Source: Streptomyces roseochromogenus subsp. oscitans DS 12.976
GTDB lineage: Bacteria; Actinomycetota; Actinomycetes; Streptomycetales; Streptomycetaceae
Direction: 5' to 3'
Length of the DNA stretch: 22,739 bases
Assembly: GCF_000497445.1 (NCBI RefSeq)
Contig: NZ_CM002285.1
Span: 2,815,550-2,838,288, forward strand
The position numbers were made by a program, and so were the translations under genes. The notes beneath the pieces were generated by a model that saw only the letters and a list, made by a program, of their open reading frames with translations, searched no databases and was not told the DNA's origin. Positions 16,156-22,739 of this stretch are shown here, piece by piece. Numbering within the stretch: the stretch's first letter is position 1; each line of letters begins with the position of its first letter.

Positions 16156-16341
16156 ATGTCCACCGCCACCCTCACCGGCGCCTGCCCGGAATGCGAGACC
16201 GACCTGACCGTGCCGCCGGTCGTCCAGGGCGAGACGCTCTCCTGCCCAGAGTGCATGCTCACACTGCGTGTCGAGGACATCACGGACGGGCGGCTGACCC
16301 TGCACATGGTCGAGGTTCAGCTGCGCGACTGGGGCCAGTGA
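16156..16341 (+). CDS. lysW: LysW-type amino-group carrier protein with C-terminal Gln
   Basis: A small acidic protein of 61 residues with two CPEC zinc motifs (C10/C13 and C30/C33) and a C-terminal DWG tail: the LysW/AmCP family. In the known systems the amino group of a substrate amino acid is joined to the gamma-carboxylate of the C-terminal Glu (EDWGE), protecting it while enzymes act on the side chain. Here the last codons read CTG CGC GAC TGG GGC CAG TGA, so the tail is RDWGQ: the attachment Glu is replaced by Gln. AGGACGGAG precedes the ATG. The gene sits one base before the LysX homologue. The carrier must be deamidated, be loaded through its alpha-carboxylate, or act in some other way. 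Confidence 0.93.
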   Translation: MSTATLTGACPECETDLTVPPVVQGETLSCPECMLTLRVEDITDGRLTLHMVEVQLRDWGQ

Positions 16342-16342
16342 G

Positions 16343-17191
16343 ATGGGCCGCAAAGTCGCCGTCGTAGCCGACCGGATCGGCTGGGAGGAGCGTCAGCTGA
16401 TCCAGCGGGCCGATGAGCTCGGGCTCGCCATCGAGTGGGTCAACGACGAGTCCCTGTGCCTCGGCCACCTCGACGCCCCGTCCGTCCGGAACTACGACGC
16501 CCTGCTGGTGCGCAGCCGCAGCTACACCCGTGGTGGCCTGGTCGCGAGCCTCGCCGAGGCCTCAGGAGCCCGCACCGTCAACACCGCCCGGGCGATACAC
16601 GCCTGCGAGAACAAGGCCGCGCTGCGCACCGTGCTGCGCACCGCCGGCGTCCCGGTGCCGGACTTCCGGCTCGTGCTGTCCCGCAGGGACTTCGAGCAGG
16701 CGCTCGCCGAACTGGAACTGCCGGTGGTCCTCAAGCCGGTCTTCGGCGGCATGGGCAAGCGGGTCACGCTGATCCGGCACGCCGACACCGCCCAGTCCGT
16801 GTACGACTACGTCGAGGACCTCGGTCACGCCTTCGAGCAGGCTTGCCTGGTCGAGCCGTACCTGGGCGGAACCTCGGTGCGCTGCCTGGTCGTCGGCCAC
16901 GAACTGGTCGGCGCCGCGGAGTTCGCCAGCGGTGGCACGGACTGGCGCAACAACGCCGCACTCGGCAACGACAGCCGCGCAGTCGCCCACGACCCCGACG
17001 TCGTGAAGATCGTCGACGCCGTGACGGCGGAACTGGGCCCCGGCATCTACGGAGTAGATCTGTTCCGCACCGCCGACGGCTACGTCGTCAACGAGGTCAA
17101 CCACGCCCCCGGCTTCCGGGCCGTGGCCTCGGCCACCGGCGCGGACGTCGCCTCTGCCATCGGCCGCTACCTGCAGGAGCTGCTCGCATGA
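16343..17191 (+). CDS. lysX: LysX-type ATP-grasp ligase that loads the carrier protein
   Basis: A protein of 282 residues of the RimK-like ATP-grasp family. LysX enzymes couple an amino acid's alpha-amino group to the C-terminal Glu of LysW with ATP. Seen are LLVRSRSYTRGG (54-65), NTARAIHACENKAALRTVL (80-98), the ATP-binding lysine K131 in VVLKPVFGGMGKRV, GTSVRCLVVG (176-185) and the metal-binding NEVNHAPGF (250-258, E251 and N253). The ATG is one base after the lysW stop, so translation is coupled; the stop overlaps the next ATG. Pairing with lysW makes the role secure, though with a Gln-ended carrier the acceptor chemistry is open. Confidence 0.92.
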   Translation: MGRKVAVVADRIGWEERQLIQRADELGLAIEWVNDESLCLGHLDAPSVRNYDALLVRSRSYTRGGLVASLAEASGARTVNTARAIHACENKAALRTVLRTAGVPVPDFRLVLSRRDFEQALAELELPVVLKPVFGGMGKRVTLIRHADTAQSVYDYVEDLGHAFEQACLVEPYLGGTSVRCLVVGHELVGAAEFASGGTDWRNNAALGNDSRAVAHDPDVVKIVDAVTAELGPGIYGVDLFRTADGYVVNEVNHAPGFRAVASATGADVASAIGRYLQELLA

Positions 17192-18243
17192 TCCGTGCAG
17201 GAGTCATCGGCGCCTCCGGGCTGGCCGGCGGCGAACTCATCAGGCTGATCACCCAGCATCCCGACCTGGAGCTGACCTTCCTCGGGGGCTCCTCGAACAT
17301 CGGCAGGCGCCCGGCCCAACTGCACCCGGGCCTGCGCATCGACACCGGCCTGACCGTACAGCCGGTCACCGAGGACGTCGCCGACCACGTCGACGTCATC
17401 CTGCTGGCCACCCCCGCGCCGGTCTCCGCCGAGCTGGCCGCGCTGCTCGCGGACCGCGTCCCGGCCGTCGTCGACCTGAGCGGCGCCTTCCGCATCCGCA
17501 CCCCGGAGCGGCACAGGCGCTGGTACCCGAAGGTCGAGCGGCGCGCCGACCTGGCCGACCGGTTCGTCTACGGCGTTCCGGAGCTGGTGGGTGACCAGCT
17601 GGCCGACGCGGCGCTCATCTCGCTGCCCGGCTGCTACGCCACCGCGATCACGCTCGGCCTCGCCCCGCTCACTCTCGGCCTCGGCCTGGATCTGAAGACC
17701 GTAGTGGTGGACGGCAAGAGCGGCTCCAGCGGCGGCGGCCTGCAACTGCGCACCGCCGACCTGCATCCCTTCCGCAACGGCGCCATCGCACCGTACGCGC
17801 CCACCGGTCACCGGCATGCGGCGGAGGTCAGCGACTTCCTGGAGCGCAGCAAGCCGGGCACGCTCGGCTCGCTGAGCATGTCGGCGTACGGCGTCTCGCA
17901 CGTGCGCGGGCTGCTCACCAGTGCTTACGTGTTCACCGACGGCGAGGTCGACCAGCGCACGCTCCAACGGGCGTACCTGCGCTTCTACAAGGGGCACCGG
18001 TTCGTGCGGGTGCGGCGGCACACCGAGACGCTGATCCCGGTGCCGGACCCGCAGGCGGTGCTCGGCTCCAACTACTGCGATGTGACGGCGATGTACGACG
18101 AGGAGGCCGGCCGGATCGTCGTCCTCGCCGCCCTCGACAACCTGGTCAAGGGCGCGGCCGGCCAGGCCGTACAGGCGGTGAACCTCCGGTTCGGGCTGCC
18201 CGAGGAGACGGGCCTGACCATGCACCCGGTGATGCCCGCATGA
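17188..18243 (+). CDS. ArgC/LysY-type acyl-phosphate reductase
   Basis: A protein of 351 residues that resembles N-acetyl-gamma-glutamyl-phosphate reductase and LysY, which reduce an acyl phosphate to a semialdehyde with NADPH. The cofactor loop is GASGLAGGELIRL (8-20). The thioester-forming cysteine is C149 in SLPGCYATA. GKSGSSGGG, the segment VSHVRGLL, and LDNLVKGAAGQAVQ near the C-terminus are also family features. ATG overlaps the upstream stop (ATGA), as does its own end with the kinase gene. In this operon the substrate is most likely a LysW-bound amino-diacid phosphate made by the next gene's kinase, not free N-acetylglutamyl phosphate. Confidence 0.93.
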   Translation: MIRAGVIGASGLAGGELIRLITQHPDLELTFLGGSSNIGRRPAQLHPGLRIDTGLTVQPVTEDVADHVDVILLATPAPVSAELAALLADRVPAVVDLSGAFRIRTPERHRRWYPKVERRADLADRFVYGVPELVGDQLADAALISLPGCYATAITLGLAPLTLGLGLDLKTVVVDGKSGSSGGGLQLRTADLHPFRNGAIAPYAPTGHRHAAEVSDFLERSKPGTLGSLSMSAYGVSHVRGLLTSAYVFTDGEVDQRTLQRAYLRFYKGHRFVRVRRHTETLIPVPDPQAVLGSNYCDVTAMYDEEAGRIVVLAALDNLVKGAAGQAVQAVNLRFGLPEETGLTMHPVMPA

Positions 18244-19046
18244 GCCCGGCGCATCCCCCGCAGGAGGCCCCGGCCGTCGTGAAACTCGGCGGCAGCTGCC
18301 TCGACGACCTCGACGGTGCCTGGTGGGACGACCTGGCCCGGCTGGGCCGGCGGCGTCCGCTCGTCCTGGTGCACGGCTGGTCCAAGCCGCTGAAGAAGCT
18401 CAGCGCCCGCTCCCGAGAGCCGTCGGCGATCCTGCGCGACCGGTACGGCAACCAGAGCCGCTGGACCACGCCCGAGGTCATCGACGACATCAAGACCGTC
18501 AGCGCCCGGCTCGGCAGCGAGGTGCTGCAGCGGCTTCAGCGGCGCGGCTTGAGCGCCGAGCGGCTGCTCGGCAGCGATGGACTGCTCGCCGCGGGCGAGG
18601 CGGAGCGCTGGTGGTGGCAGGGCAAGCAGCTGGTCGAGCTGGAGAACCTGGTCGGCCCGGTCACCGGCGCGGACCCGACCCTGCTCAAGGACCTGGAGCC
18701 CGGCCAGGCCAGGCTCGTCACCCCGCTGGCCCGCAACGCCTCGGGCCGGGAGGTCAACACCGACGCCGACCGGGCCGCCGCCGCTCTCGCCGGCGCCGTC
18801 GGCGCACCCGATCTCGTGCTCGTGACCGATGTCGGTCATCTGCTGATCGACGGCGAGCCGGTGCATGAGATCGGCGCCGAGGCCGCTGCCGTGTTCCGCG
18901 ACAAGGGCGCCACCGGCGGCATGCGCAAGAAGCTGCGGGCCGCCGGCGAAGCCCTGGAGCGGGGCGTGGACCGGGTCGTCATCGGCAGTGCGCCCGTCAC
19001 CGAGTTGCTCGCTGCCCGTACCGGCACCGTCATCACGCGAACGTGA
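18240..19046 (+). CDS. LysZ/ArgB-type amino acid kinase
   Basis: A protein of 268 residues of the amino acid kinase family, related to acetylglutamate kinase and LysZ, which phosphorylate the side-chain carboxylate of an N-blocked amino acid. VVKLGGS (13-19, K15) is the N-terminal phosphate-binding motif. LVLVHGWS replaces the usual VHGGG. NTDADRAAAALAGAVGAPDL and VLVTDVGHL form the ATP site, and GGMRKKLRAAGEAL matches the C-terminal GGM segment. The HGWS variation is also seen in LysW-dependent kinases, to my recollection. The start overlaps the reductase stop. It probably acts on the LysW-bound substrate before reduction. Confidence 0.92.
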   Translation: MSPAHPPQEAPAVVKLGGSCLDDLDGAWWDDLARLGRRRPLVLVHGWSKPLKKLSARSREPSAILRDRYGNQSRWTTPEVIDDIKTVSARLGSEVLQRLQRRGLSAERLLGSDGLLAAGEAERWWWQGKQLVELENLVGPVTGADPTLLKDLEPGQARLVTPLARNASGREVNTDADRAAAALAGAVGAPDLVLVTDVGHLLIDGEPVHEIGAEAAAVFRDKGATGGMRKKLRAAGEALERGVDRVVIGSAPVTELLAARTGTVITRT

Positions 19047-19057
19047 GGAGTACGCAC

Positions 19058-19621
19058 GTGGCGCAGCCCCGTGTCCTGGTCGTCAACAACGGAACGCTGT
19101 CCCTGCCCCAACTGCGCCGCCGCTTCGAGGAGCTGGGCGCGGCCACCGACGCGGTCGACGCGGTGTCCGTGCCGCCTCGCCTCGACGGCCGCTACCAGGC
19201 GATCGTGCTGAGCGGCACCAAGGTGCGGGCCTACGACCGCGACCACTACAAGCCGCTCGTCGATCTCGTCATGACCGCCGACGTGCCGGTCTTCGGGATC
19301 TGCGGCGGCATGCAGATCCTGGCGGTCTCGGCCGGCGGCCGGCTCGCCGAGGGCCCCCAGCGGGTCGGCGGCTACGAGGTGCAGGTCGACAAGGAAGAGC
19401 CCCTGTTCACCTACGTCAAACCGACGGTGACGGTGTTCCACCGGCACACCCTCTATCTCCAGGAGGCCCCGGAGGGCTTCCGCTCCATCGGCCGCTCCGC
19501 GCACGCGCCCGTCGAGTTCCTGCGCTCCGACGACGGACGCATCTTCGGTTCCCAGGCGCATCTGGAGTTCCGCAGCGACGGCCTGGAGATCCTGCGGGGC
19601 TTCACGCAGCTCTACCGGTGA
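19058..19621 (+). CDS. Class I glutamine amidotransferase-fold protein
   Basis: A stand-alone class I GATase domain of 187 residues with the Cys-His-Glu triad: nucleophile C82 in GICGGMQ, and H168 and E170 in SQAHLEF (the usual form is QFHPE). The overall pattern resembles the amidotransferase subunit of archaeal GMP synthase, and gamma-glutamyl hydrolases share the triad. GTG at 19058 is preferred because AGGAG (19046-19050) lies seven bases before it. No synthetase partner of known type is adjacent. In this operon it might supply ammonia to a ligase, deamidate the C-terminal Gln of the carrier, or cleave the gamma-glutamyl bond to release product. These roles are inference; the fold is clear. 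Confidence 0.87.
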   Translation: MAQPRVLVVNNGTLSLPQLRRRFEELGAATDAVDAVSVPPRLDGRYQAIVLSGTKVRAYDRDHYKPLVDLVMTADVPVFGICGGMQILAVSAGGRLAEGPQRVGGYEVQVDKEEPLFTYVKPTVTVFHRHTLYLQEAPEGFRSIGRSAHAPVEFLRSDDGRIFGSQAHLEFRSDGLEILRGFTQLYR

Positions 19622-19664
19622 CCACCGCCTGTTCACCTACTCACCCGAGGACTTGAGAATCGCC

Positions 19665-20783
19665 ATGAGCATTTTGGAAGACACGCAAGAGCCTGCGTTC
19701 ACCGTCCACCTGAACGGCAGCGGCGGCACCATCAAGGGCTGGGTGGTCGTCGACACGCTGGTCGACGGCCTCGCCATGGGCGGGGTACGGATGACGCCGG
19801 GGGTCACCGAGGAGGAGGTCCGCGGCCTGGCCCGCGACATGACCGACAAGTTCACCCTCGCGGGGCTGCGCATCGGCGGTGCCAAGGGCGGCATCGTCTC
19901 CGACGGCAGCAACCGCGAGGAGACCTTCCACACCTTCGGCCGCACCGTCAAGCCCCTGCTGCACGGCGGCATCCACCTCGGCATCGACATGGGCGTCACC
20001 TCCGCCGACCGCGCCGTCTTCTTCACCGAGGCCGGCTACGACCCGCGCTACCGGCTGGGTGCCCCGGACATGCCGATCGACTGGCGCACCTACTACGAGC
20101 CCCTGATCGACGTCACCGGACACGGCGTCGGGGTGGCCGCGGTCACCGCCCTGGAGGCGCGCGGGCGTACCGAGTCGGCCCGGGTCGTGGTGCAGGGCTT
20201 CGGCACGGTGGGTCGCGCGGTCGCGCGGTTCCTGGAGGACCGCGGGCATGTGATCGTGGGCGTCGCCGACATCGAGGGCACCGTCAGCGCCGACCGGCTG
20301 CCGGTGGCCGACCTGATCGCCGTCACCGACGAGTTCGGGCGGATCGACCGCTCCCGCCTGCCGCAGCACGTCGCTCTCTCCGCCGAGCCGGACGCCTGGC
20401 TCGACGTCGACGCCGATCTGCTGGTCCTCGCGGCACAGAAGTACGCCCTCACCGCCGAGAACACCCACCGCCTGCGCGCCGGCCTTGTCGTCGAGGGGGC
20501 CAACCTCGCCTCCAGCGCCTCGGCCAAGGAGAAGGTGGCCGCTTCGGGTGGCGTCCTGGTGCCGGGCGTGATCGCCAACATCGGCGGGGCCGCGTCCGCC
20601 GCCCTGGCCGTCACCCGGGTCGTGCCCTTCGGCCTGGCGGCGGAGGCGCGCAAGGCGTGGGTGTTCGACTGGGTCGGCGACCGAGTGCGGCAGAACACCC
20701 GGGACCTGCTGGAGATCGCGGTCGGCCGGGCGGGCGACCCGCTGCCGGAGCTGCTCGCGGCCCGCCGGAAGGCTCGCCGGTGA
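19665..20783 (+). CDS. Glu/Leu/Phe/Val dehydrogenase-family enzyme
   Basis: A protein of 372 residues that resembles leucine dehydrogenase in size. The family reversibly converts 2-oxo acids and ammonia to L-amino acids with NAD(P)H. Key features are GGVRMTPGVTEEEV, lysines K62 (DKFTLAGL) and K74 (GGAKGGI), the catalytic Asp position D108 in GIDMGV, a Rossmann loop VVVQGFGTVGRAVARFL, and VVEGAN followed by PGVIANIGGA. ATG 19665 gives the family N-terminus; CGAGGA is 13 bases upstream. Its final codon overlaps the next gene's GTG. It may aminate the 2-oxo acid from the DRE-TIM enzyme to give the amino acid loaded onto the carrier; the exact substrate is unknown. Confidence 0.9.
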   Translation: MSILEDTQEPAFTVHLNGSGGTIKGWVVVDTLVDGLAMGGVRMTPGVTEEEVRGLARDMTDKFTLAGLRIGGAKGGIVSDGSNREETFHTFGRTVKPLLHGGIHLGIDMGVTSADRAVFFTEAGYDPRYRLGAPDMPIDWRTYYEPLIDVTGHGVGVAAVTALEARGRTESARVVVQGFGTVGRAVARFLEDRGHVIVGVADIEGTVSADRLPVADLIAVTDEFGRIDRSRLPQHVALSAEPDAWLDVDADLLVLAAQKYALTAENTHRLRAGLVVEGANLASSASAKEKVAASGGVLVPGVIANIGGAASAALAVTRVVPFGLAAEARKAWVFDWVGDRVRQNTRDLLEIAVGRAGDPLPELLAARRKARR

Positions 20784-22447
20784 ACGCCCCGGCTAAGGCC
20801 GCACGCCCCGGCGCAGCCGCCGCGGTGTCCGGCGCACACGCCGACGAGTTCCGGCGCCGTGGCTGGTGGCGCGACGAGACCTTCCTCGACGACCTGCACC
20901 GCCAGGCGCGCGAGCGCCCGCAGCGGCTGGCGATCGCCGGGCGCCGGATCGCCGAGGCGCGCACCGACACGCTGGACTACGCCGAACTGGCCCGGCTCAC
21001 CGACCGGTTCGCGCTCGCGCTGCTCCGGCTCGGCGTGCGCAGAGGCGACGTCGTCGCCGTACAGCTGCCCAACCGGTGGGAGATGGTGCCGCTGATGTTC
21101 GCGTGCATGCGCGTCGGCGCCGTCGTCTGTCCGATCTCGCCGATCTGCCCGAAGGACGAGCTGCGGCATCGCCTCGGACTGACCGAGGCCCGGGTGTGCG
21201 TCACGCTCCCCGAGTGGTCGGGCACACCGCTGGCGGAGATCATCACCGGGCTGCGGGCCGAGCTGCCGGCGTTGGGCCACGTCGCGGTGGTGGGCGGCCC
21301 GGTGCCGGCCGGCGCGTTCTCCTTCCACGATCACTTCGTGGCCGAGGCTCGCGAAGAGGTTTCCGGCACCGCCGAGTTGGACGGTCTGGCGCTGAGCGCC
21401 GACGACCCGTTCGTGGTGCTGTTCACCTCCGGGACCACGGGCGAGTCCAAGGGCGTACTGCACAGCCAGAACACCGTCCACTCCGCCGTGCGCGGCTACG
21501 TCGACGCCTTCGGACTCGGCGACGACTGGGTGGCGGCGGTCTCCACGCCGCTCGTGCACTACTCCGGCTTCGCCCAGGGCGTCCTCGCGGGCGTCATGCT
21601 CGGCGGCACCGTCGCCTTCCAGGACGTCCGCAGGAACGAGGCGCTGCTGGACCTGGTGGAGCGCTACGGCGCCACACTGCTGTACGGGCCGCCGGCCACG
21701 CTCGCCGACGTCGCCGCCTCGCAGCGAGCGGAGAAGCGGGACACGAGCACGCTGCGGCACGTGGTCATCGGCTCGGCGCCGGTCCTCAAGGAGCTCGCCG
21801 ACGAGGTGCACGCGACGCTCGGCGCGCGGACCTACTCGCTGTGGGGCATGTCGGAGAACGGCCCGGTCACCATGACCCGGCCCACCGACCCCGAGGACTG
21901 GGCCGTGCACAGCAACGGCCGGGCCGTCGACGCCATGCGGACCCGCATCGAGGCACCCGGCGCGGACGGCACGGGCCGCCTGAAGGTGCGCGGCGCCTCC
22001 CTCGCGCTCGGCTACTACCGGCGCGACGAGGCCTTCGCCGCCGAGTTCGACGCGGACGGCTGGTTCGACACCGGCGACCTGGCCCGGGAGGACGCCCGAG
22101 GCGGCATCCGTATCGTCGGCCGGGCCCGCGACGCCATCGTCCGGGACGGGGAGGTCGCGCCCATGACGGAGCTGGAGGCGGTCATCGGCAGCCACCCCAG
22201 GGCCGTCGAGGCGGCGCTGGTCGGCCTGCCGCCCGCGACCGACGGCGCCGACACCGTGATCTGCGCGGTCGTGGTGCCGCGCGGCGAGCAGGGCCCGGCC
22301 CTCGACGAGGTCCGCGCCCGGGTCCGGGAGTCCGGACACGACGAGCACTTTCTGCCGGACCGCATGGAGCTGGTGCCCGCGCTGCCCAAGACCCTGACCG
22401 GCAAGGTCCGCAAGGCCGAACTGCGCCGGCGGTACGGGGCGGGGTGA
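20780..22447 (+). CDS. AMP-dependent acyl-CoA synthetase / ligase
   Basis: A protein of 555 residues of the ANL adenylate-forming superfamily, similar in plan to cyclohexanecarboxylate-CoA ligase-like enzymes (N-terminal FRRRGWWRDETFLDDL). It contains the P-loop LFTSGTTGESKGV, the YSLWGMSENGP segment, WFDTGDLA, the hinge IRIVGRARDAIVRDGE and the C-terminal catalytic lysine K542 in PKTLTGKVRK. It activates a carboxylate as an acyl-adenylate and transfers it to CoA or another acceptor. GTG 20780 overlaps the upstream TGA and has GGAAGG about 7 bases before it. It could activate the product or a tailoring acid; no carrier protein of the acyl type is visible in the window. Confidence 0.92.
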   Translation: MNAPAKAARPGAAAAVSGAHADEFRRRGWWRDETFLDDLHRQARERPQRLAIAGRRIAEARTDTLDYAELARLTDRFALALLRLGVRRGDVVAVQLPNRWEMVPLMFACMRVGAVVCPISPICPKDELRHRLGLTEARVCVTLPEWSGTPLAEIITGLRAELPALGHVAVVGGPVPAGAFSFHDHFVAEAREEVSGTAELDGLALSADDPFVVLFTSGTTGESKGVLHSQNTVHSAVRGYVDAFGLGDDWVAAVSTPLVHYSGFAQGVLAGVMLGGTVAFQDVRRNEALLDLVERYGATLLYGPPATLADVAASQRAEKRDTSTLRHVVIGSAPVLKELADEVHATLGARTYSLWGMSENGPVTMTRPTDPEDWAVHSNGRAVDAMRTRIEAPGADGTGRLKVRGASLALGYYRRDEAFAAEFDADGWFDTGDLAREDARGGIRIVGRARDAIVRDGEVAPMTELEAVIGSHPRAVEAALVGLPPATDGADTVICAVVVPRGEQGPALDEVRARVRESGHDEHFLPDRMELVPALPKTLTGKVRKAELRRRYGAG

Positions 22448-22739
22448 GCCACGTGCGCACGGCCCCCCGGACGGCCACGCCGCGAGCCGCCGCCGTCCCC
22501 ATGTCGGCGACGCTCGCCGCTGACGCCGCCCTTGTCGAACGGCGCCGCACGGGACAGCGCGTGCTGCCCATGACCAGCGGCGAGATCGGTCTGCCCGTGC
22601 ACCCGGCGCTGCGCGAGCGGCTGGCCGCCGCGGCCGGCGAGAACGCCTACGGCCCGGTGGCTGGCGGCCCCGCGCTGCGCGAGGCCGCCGCCGGCTACTG
22701 GGGTCGGCGCGGCCTGCCCACCGACCCCGGGCTCGTGGT
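22444..22739 (+). CDS. Class I/II PLP aminotransferase, 5' part only
   Basis: A GTG start at 22444 overlaps the ligase stop, and the frame is open to the window edge (98 codons). The visible N-terminus includes LPMTSGEIGLPVHPALRERL and ENAYGPVAGGPALREAAAGY, the substrate-gate and first helical segments of fold-type I aminotransferases of the aspartate aminotransferase group. The PLP lysine lies beyond the edge. In canonical LysW pathways a class III aminotransferase (LysJ) aminates the carrier-bound aldehyde. This enzyme is of another class and may act on an aldehyde or a 2-oxo acid. Confidence 0.85.
   Translation, partial: MSHVRTAPRTATPRAAAVPMSATLAADAALVERRRTGQRVLPMTSGEIGLPVHPALRERLAAAAGENAYGPVAGGPALREAAAGYWGRRGLPTDPGLV

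Noticed and set aside
16435..18243. The 602-codon frame that extends the ArgC-like gene upstream
   Set aside because: Its first 251 codons are an out-of-frame shadow of lysX; the true start is the ATG overlapping the lysX stop.
16156..19046. Reading the operon as ordinary lysine or arginine biosynthesis
   Set aside because: Streptomyces make lysine by the diaminopimelate route and have standard arg genes. The Gln-ended carrier and the added GATase, ligase and dehydrogenase point to secondary metabolism.
20093..22348. A 751-codon open frame on the minus strand
   Set aside because: It lies antisense to the dehydrogenase and acyl ligase genes, which carry complete family motifs. Its Arg/Gly/His/Val-rich composition is typical of high-GC antisense frames.

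Overview
The window is high-GC actinobacterial DNA, almost certainly from Streptomyces or a close relative. The signs are strong third-position GC bias, GTG starts, 4-base start/stop overlaps, an AfsR/SARP-type giant regulator, one rare TTA codon in a cluster gene, and a glycine-riboswitch-led gcvT-gcvH-glyA-sdaA operon that is typical of Streptomyces.

Layout. (1) 1-69: the start of a leftward gene of unknown function. (2) About 190-4,925: the core glycine/serine operon. A tandem glycine riboswitch precedes gcvT (one base missing near its 3' end), gcvH, glyA and sdaA; a terminator-like hairpin follows. (3) 5,102-11,606: an accessory block. A leftward SARP-NB-ARC-TPR regulator faces a rightward set: a short SDR-like protein without catalytic residues, an MFS exporter, a remnant of a MerR regulator, and an alpha/beta hydrolase ended by a perfect 12-bp hairpin. 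The divergent promoter region holds two pairs of heptamers at 11-bp spacing, the format of SARP operators. (4) 11,893-13,861: an IS701-transposase-derived protein that has lost its DDE residues and carries a TTA codon, followed by an OmpR-type response regulator whose phospho-acceptor Asp is Ser. (5) 13,933-14,688 (leftward): a maleate isomerase/Asp-Glu racemase-like protein. (6) 14,958 to the right edge: a compact operon of nine genes for amino-group-carrier-protein (AmCP, LysW-type) biosynthesis: homocitrate synthase-like DRE-TIM enzyme, LysW, LysX-type ligase, ArgC/LysY-type reductase, LysZ-type kinase, class I glutamine amidotransferase, Glu/Leu dehydrogenase-like enzyme, AMP-dependent acyl ligase, and a class I/II aminotransferase cut by the window edge.

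Inferred pathway. The DRE-TIM enzyme would build a carbon skeleton and the dehydrogenase could aminate a 2-oxo acid. LysX would load the amino acid on LysW, and the LysZ and LysY homologues would phosphorylate and reduce its side-chain carboxylate to an aldehyde. An aminotransferase and an ATP-dependent ligase would then elaborate the product. LysW-dependent secondary metabolism has precedent in Streptomyces (vazabitide A, s56-p1), but I do not recognise this gene combination as a known cluster.

The most unusual feature is that the carrier protein ends in ...DWGQ instead of the canonical ...DWGE. The canonical C-terminal Glu supplies the gamma-carboxylate that carries the substrate. A Gln there, in an operon that also encodes a glutamine amidotransferase-fold protein and shows no LysK-type release enzyme, suggests carrier maturation by deamidation, an alpha-carboxyl linkage, or another variant of the chemistry. 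This is a hypothesis from sequence only.
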